Shown here piece by piece: positions 17,521 through 19,139 of a stretch of DNA of 19,139 nt (positions are counted from its first letter, which is position 1; the number at the start of each line of letters is the position of its first letter). Both the position numbers and the translations under genes were made by a program. The stretch comes from Euperipatoides rowelli (Eukaryota; Onychophora; Udeonychophora; Euonychophora; Peripatopsidae), in the NCBI GenBank assembly GCA_003024985.2, contig PXIH01S0007231.1, one strand, 5' to 3'. Under the pieces are notes generated by a model. That model had not been told where the DNA came from. It did not search any database and worked only from the letters and a program-made list of their open reading frames with translations.

Positions 17521-17947
17521 ATATGGAGTGATGGTTGCATTTATCAGAACAGGAATGCCCAGCTTTCAAATGCACTGCTTAGTTTTCAAAAGAAAGGAAA
17601 TACTACAATACCGGTACAACAGAAATACCTTGAGAAAGGGCACACACAAATGGAGGTTGATTCCGCTCACAGTGTCATCGAAAGAAAGATAAAAAATAGA
17701 AGTAAGCCTATATATTTATCTGCGGATTACATAGACATTTGCAAAACAGCCAGACAGCAACCAGAACCTTATCATGTAGAAACTCTTACCTACAAGGACT
17801 TTTCCAATTATTCAACCCAACTTTGTTATGGAAGTATTCAACCTAGGAAAAAAGTTGGTATCCCGTTGTGACAGACTCGAGGCTTTCAAGTACACACCAG
17901 CAGGACACAAATTCAAAATAATTGAGACAAATTTCAAAATATTGTAG
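17518..17947 (+). pseudogene. Fragment of a transposon-linked RNase H-like family (possibly DUF7869-like)
   Basis: The open frame 17518-17871 reads IWSDGCIYQNRNAQLSNALL near its start and EKGHTQMEVDSAHSVIERK in the middle, then YLSADYIDICKTARQQPEPY and a G-S-I-Q-P-R-K-K end. Proteins with S-D-G-C/N-x-x-Q-N-x-N and G-H-T-Q-M-E-x-D-S-x-H-S-x-I-E are common in multi-copy families of invertebrates and seem to have an RNase H-like transposase fold. My link to the DUF7869 group is from memory. Beyond the stop at 17871 the homology runs on in shifted frames (VVTD, then AFKYTPAGHKFKI) to a stop at 17945-17947. The N-terminal part is absent, because the sequence starts at the junction with element 7. 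Confidence 0.6.
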
Positions 17948-17996
17948 GTGATCGAATTCTTTTCTACAATATTTTGAAATTTGATTCAATTATTTT
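17915..17996. repeat. 33-bp inverted repeat
   Basis: The arms 17915-17947 and 17964-17996 (starting AAAATAATTGAG and ending TTCAATTATTTT) are inverted copies with two mismatches around a 16-nt spacer. Weak similarity extends about 12 bp further on both sides. The left arm is the end of the fragment's coding sequence. Confidence 0.88.
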
Positions 17997-18050
17997 TAAT
18001 TTGCAGTCTGTTGTGTCGGATGCTTTTAAATTTGTTTTCTCCCAATATCT

Positions 18051-18066
18051 TATCATCATCATCATT
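18051..18066 (+). repeat. (ATC)n microsatellite
   Basis: A short run, ATCATCATCATCATTATT, of no evident function. Confidence 0.6.
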
Positions 18067-18084
18067 ATTCATTTGTATTTTATA

Positions 18085-19139
18085 TCTGAAAACTTTACTA
18101 TCATGCCTTACAATGAACAATTATTTCTTGCGAGGCAAAATGCTTACTTTTCTTTTTATAATGGTTTGAAGGAAAAGTATTCTCAAAAATTTCTAATGTT
18201 GTATAAGGACTTGAAAAAATCAACCATGGCAATTGTGAAATTGGAATCAATTATTTATCAGATAAAGTGCACCTATAAAAAATATTTTACCATGCCATCA
18301 TACTCCATTTTATAAAACTTGAAAAGAACTACAGTATATACCACGTAATGAAATGAATTTACTAAAATTAAGGCTATCTAAGGAGAAAGATAAACTATAT
18401 AGTTTTAAGGGGAAATGTTTTACAACGTTCCAGGAAACAGATAACATTTTAATATTTTATCAACTCAATAGATACAAATTGTTCAATGAAAGTAAATTAT
18501 TTAGTAAAATCAGAAAAAAAACATGCTTTTAATTCTTCAACAAAGTTTAATAAAGGAAGGTCTAATTTTTACACACAACGGGATAATTACAGAATTATGA
18601 TCATATTATATCCTCCTTAACTAATGATGACAAAAAAAACCTAGATGTCTAAATTTATCAAAAACTACATTGCCTGAAAAAAATTGATTAAAAAGGGTCC
18701 AAAGTCCACCCCAAATTTAAAGATAAAGACATAGGTAATATTAAGGGAAGGAAAGATATTGAAATTATCTCAATTAAAACGTGCTGCTTGGAAACAAAAA
18801 ACTTTTCAACAGTAATTAATCAGGAACAAAAGCCAGAGTTTAAAAAATTACAAGATCACATGACAAAAAATTTGTTGAAAGATAAGGGTAAAAATCAGGA
18901 AAAAGATCCAGATATTATATTTACCAAAGGTTATTTAAAAAGCACAGGAAAAACAGTTATCCAGGCAGATAAGGCAAATATATTGATCATTTCATTATAC
19001 GGTACATAGATCATTACATTATACATTGAACAGTATAATGAAATGATGTCCACAACATTGGAAGAAAATAATTTCACTAAAATTGATAAAAATCCTAATA
19101 TCAAAAATTAAAGAAAAGTTCTTGTAAGACAACTTTCTA
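18085..19139 (+). pseudogene. Penelope-like element, 5' part of the polyprotein, broken and cut by window end
   Basis: The best evidence is at the right. KKGPKSTPNLK (about 18693-18725) matches the conserved K-G-P/L-x-F-x-P-T-P segment of Penelope-like ORFs, followed by GNIKGRKDIE. The frame 18788-19009 has KDPDIIFTK and ADKANILI, matching the I-x-x-x-K-A-D-K-G-N strand that opens the RT. IEQYNEMMSTTLEE and YTKID-like text follow (19026-19090), matching the Y-I-x-K-M ... L x Y segment. A 12-residue insert splits the T-K-A-D-K region. The stretch 18085-18620, with LARQNAYFSFYNGLKEKYS and KIRKKTCFNSSTKFNKGRSN, fits the N-terminal region more weakly. The RT catalytic core and any GIY-YIG nuclease would lie beyond 19139. 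Confidence 0.66.
18986..19047. repeat. 15-bp inverted repeat with a nearby direct copy
   Basis: ATCATTTCATTATAC (18986-19000) is exactly complementary to 19033-19047, and a near-identical direct copy (GATCATTACATTATAC) lies at 19009-19024. It sits at the point where the Penelope-like frame breaks. Confidence 0.8.

Noticed and set aside
1-19139. tRNA, rRNA or host protein-coding genes
   Set aside because: I looked for cloverleaf-type and conserved rRNA sequence and for non-transposon protein motifs and found none that I could support by eye.

Overview
This looks like accessory, repeat-rich DNA from an AT-rich invertebrate animal genome. I see no host gene in it. Almost every recognisable coding stretch belongs to a transposable element: non-LTR retrotransposons (CR1/L2/Jockey-like reverse transcriptases), pogo-superfamily and hAT DNA transposons, a Penelope-like element, and a fragment of a transposon-associated RNase H-like family. 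The mix recalls cnidarians such as Hydra or some arthropods. That is inference, and the species cannot be read from the window. Four isolated N bases (5961, 8497, 14449, 16510) mark uncertain sequence.

Layout. (1) 3-5220: a decayed non-LTR retrotransposon (element 1) split by a small hAT element (1453-4730, perfect 8-bp target duplication ATTGTGGT). That hAT is itself split by a pogo-type transposon (1679-4575, TA target duplication) whose 629-residue transposase is unbroken. Removing the hAT plus one duplication copy rejoins the reverse-transcriptase frame exactly. The order of insertion is therefore readable: non-LTR, then hAT, then pogo. (2) 5221-6060: non-coding, with a near-perfect hairpin, a diverged direct duplication and a poly-T run. 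(3) 6109-7739: a second, unrelated, broken pogo-type transposase that once ended in a PHD-like zinc finger. (4) 8085-10142: a broken CR1/L2-like reverse transcriptase (element 2). (5) 10173-10523: a minus-strand reverse-transcriptase tail (element 3), followed by a possible TIR-bounded non-autonomous element (10500-11266). (6) 11410-11700: a scrap of retrotransposon endonuclease (element 4). (7) About 11710-14507: a non-LTR element (element 5) with 5' region, ORF1 and ORF2. Its ORF1 starts with a hydrophobic leader, a 2A-like motif and a PHD-like finger. (8) 14506-17520: another non-LTR element (element 7), interrupted at 16318-17324 by a 5'-truncated retrotransposon with a (TAA)n tail. (9) 17518-17947: a fragment of a conserved, transposon-linked family. 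(10) About 18085-19139: the 5' part of a Penelope-like element, cut by the window edge.

The parts do not form a pathway. The window is a record of successive insertions. The pogo copy is the only element that looks possibly able to encode a working product. Points of most interest are the three-level nest, the intact pogo element with its array of subterminal palindromes, the degenerate 2A-like/leader/PHD ORF1, and a recurrent pattern of short-spacer inverted duplications, some of them inside former coding sequence.
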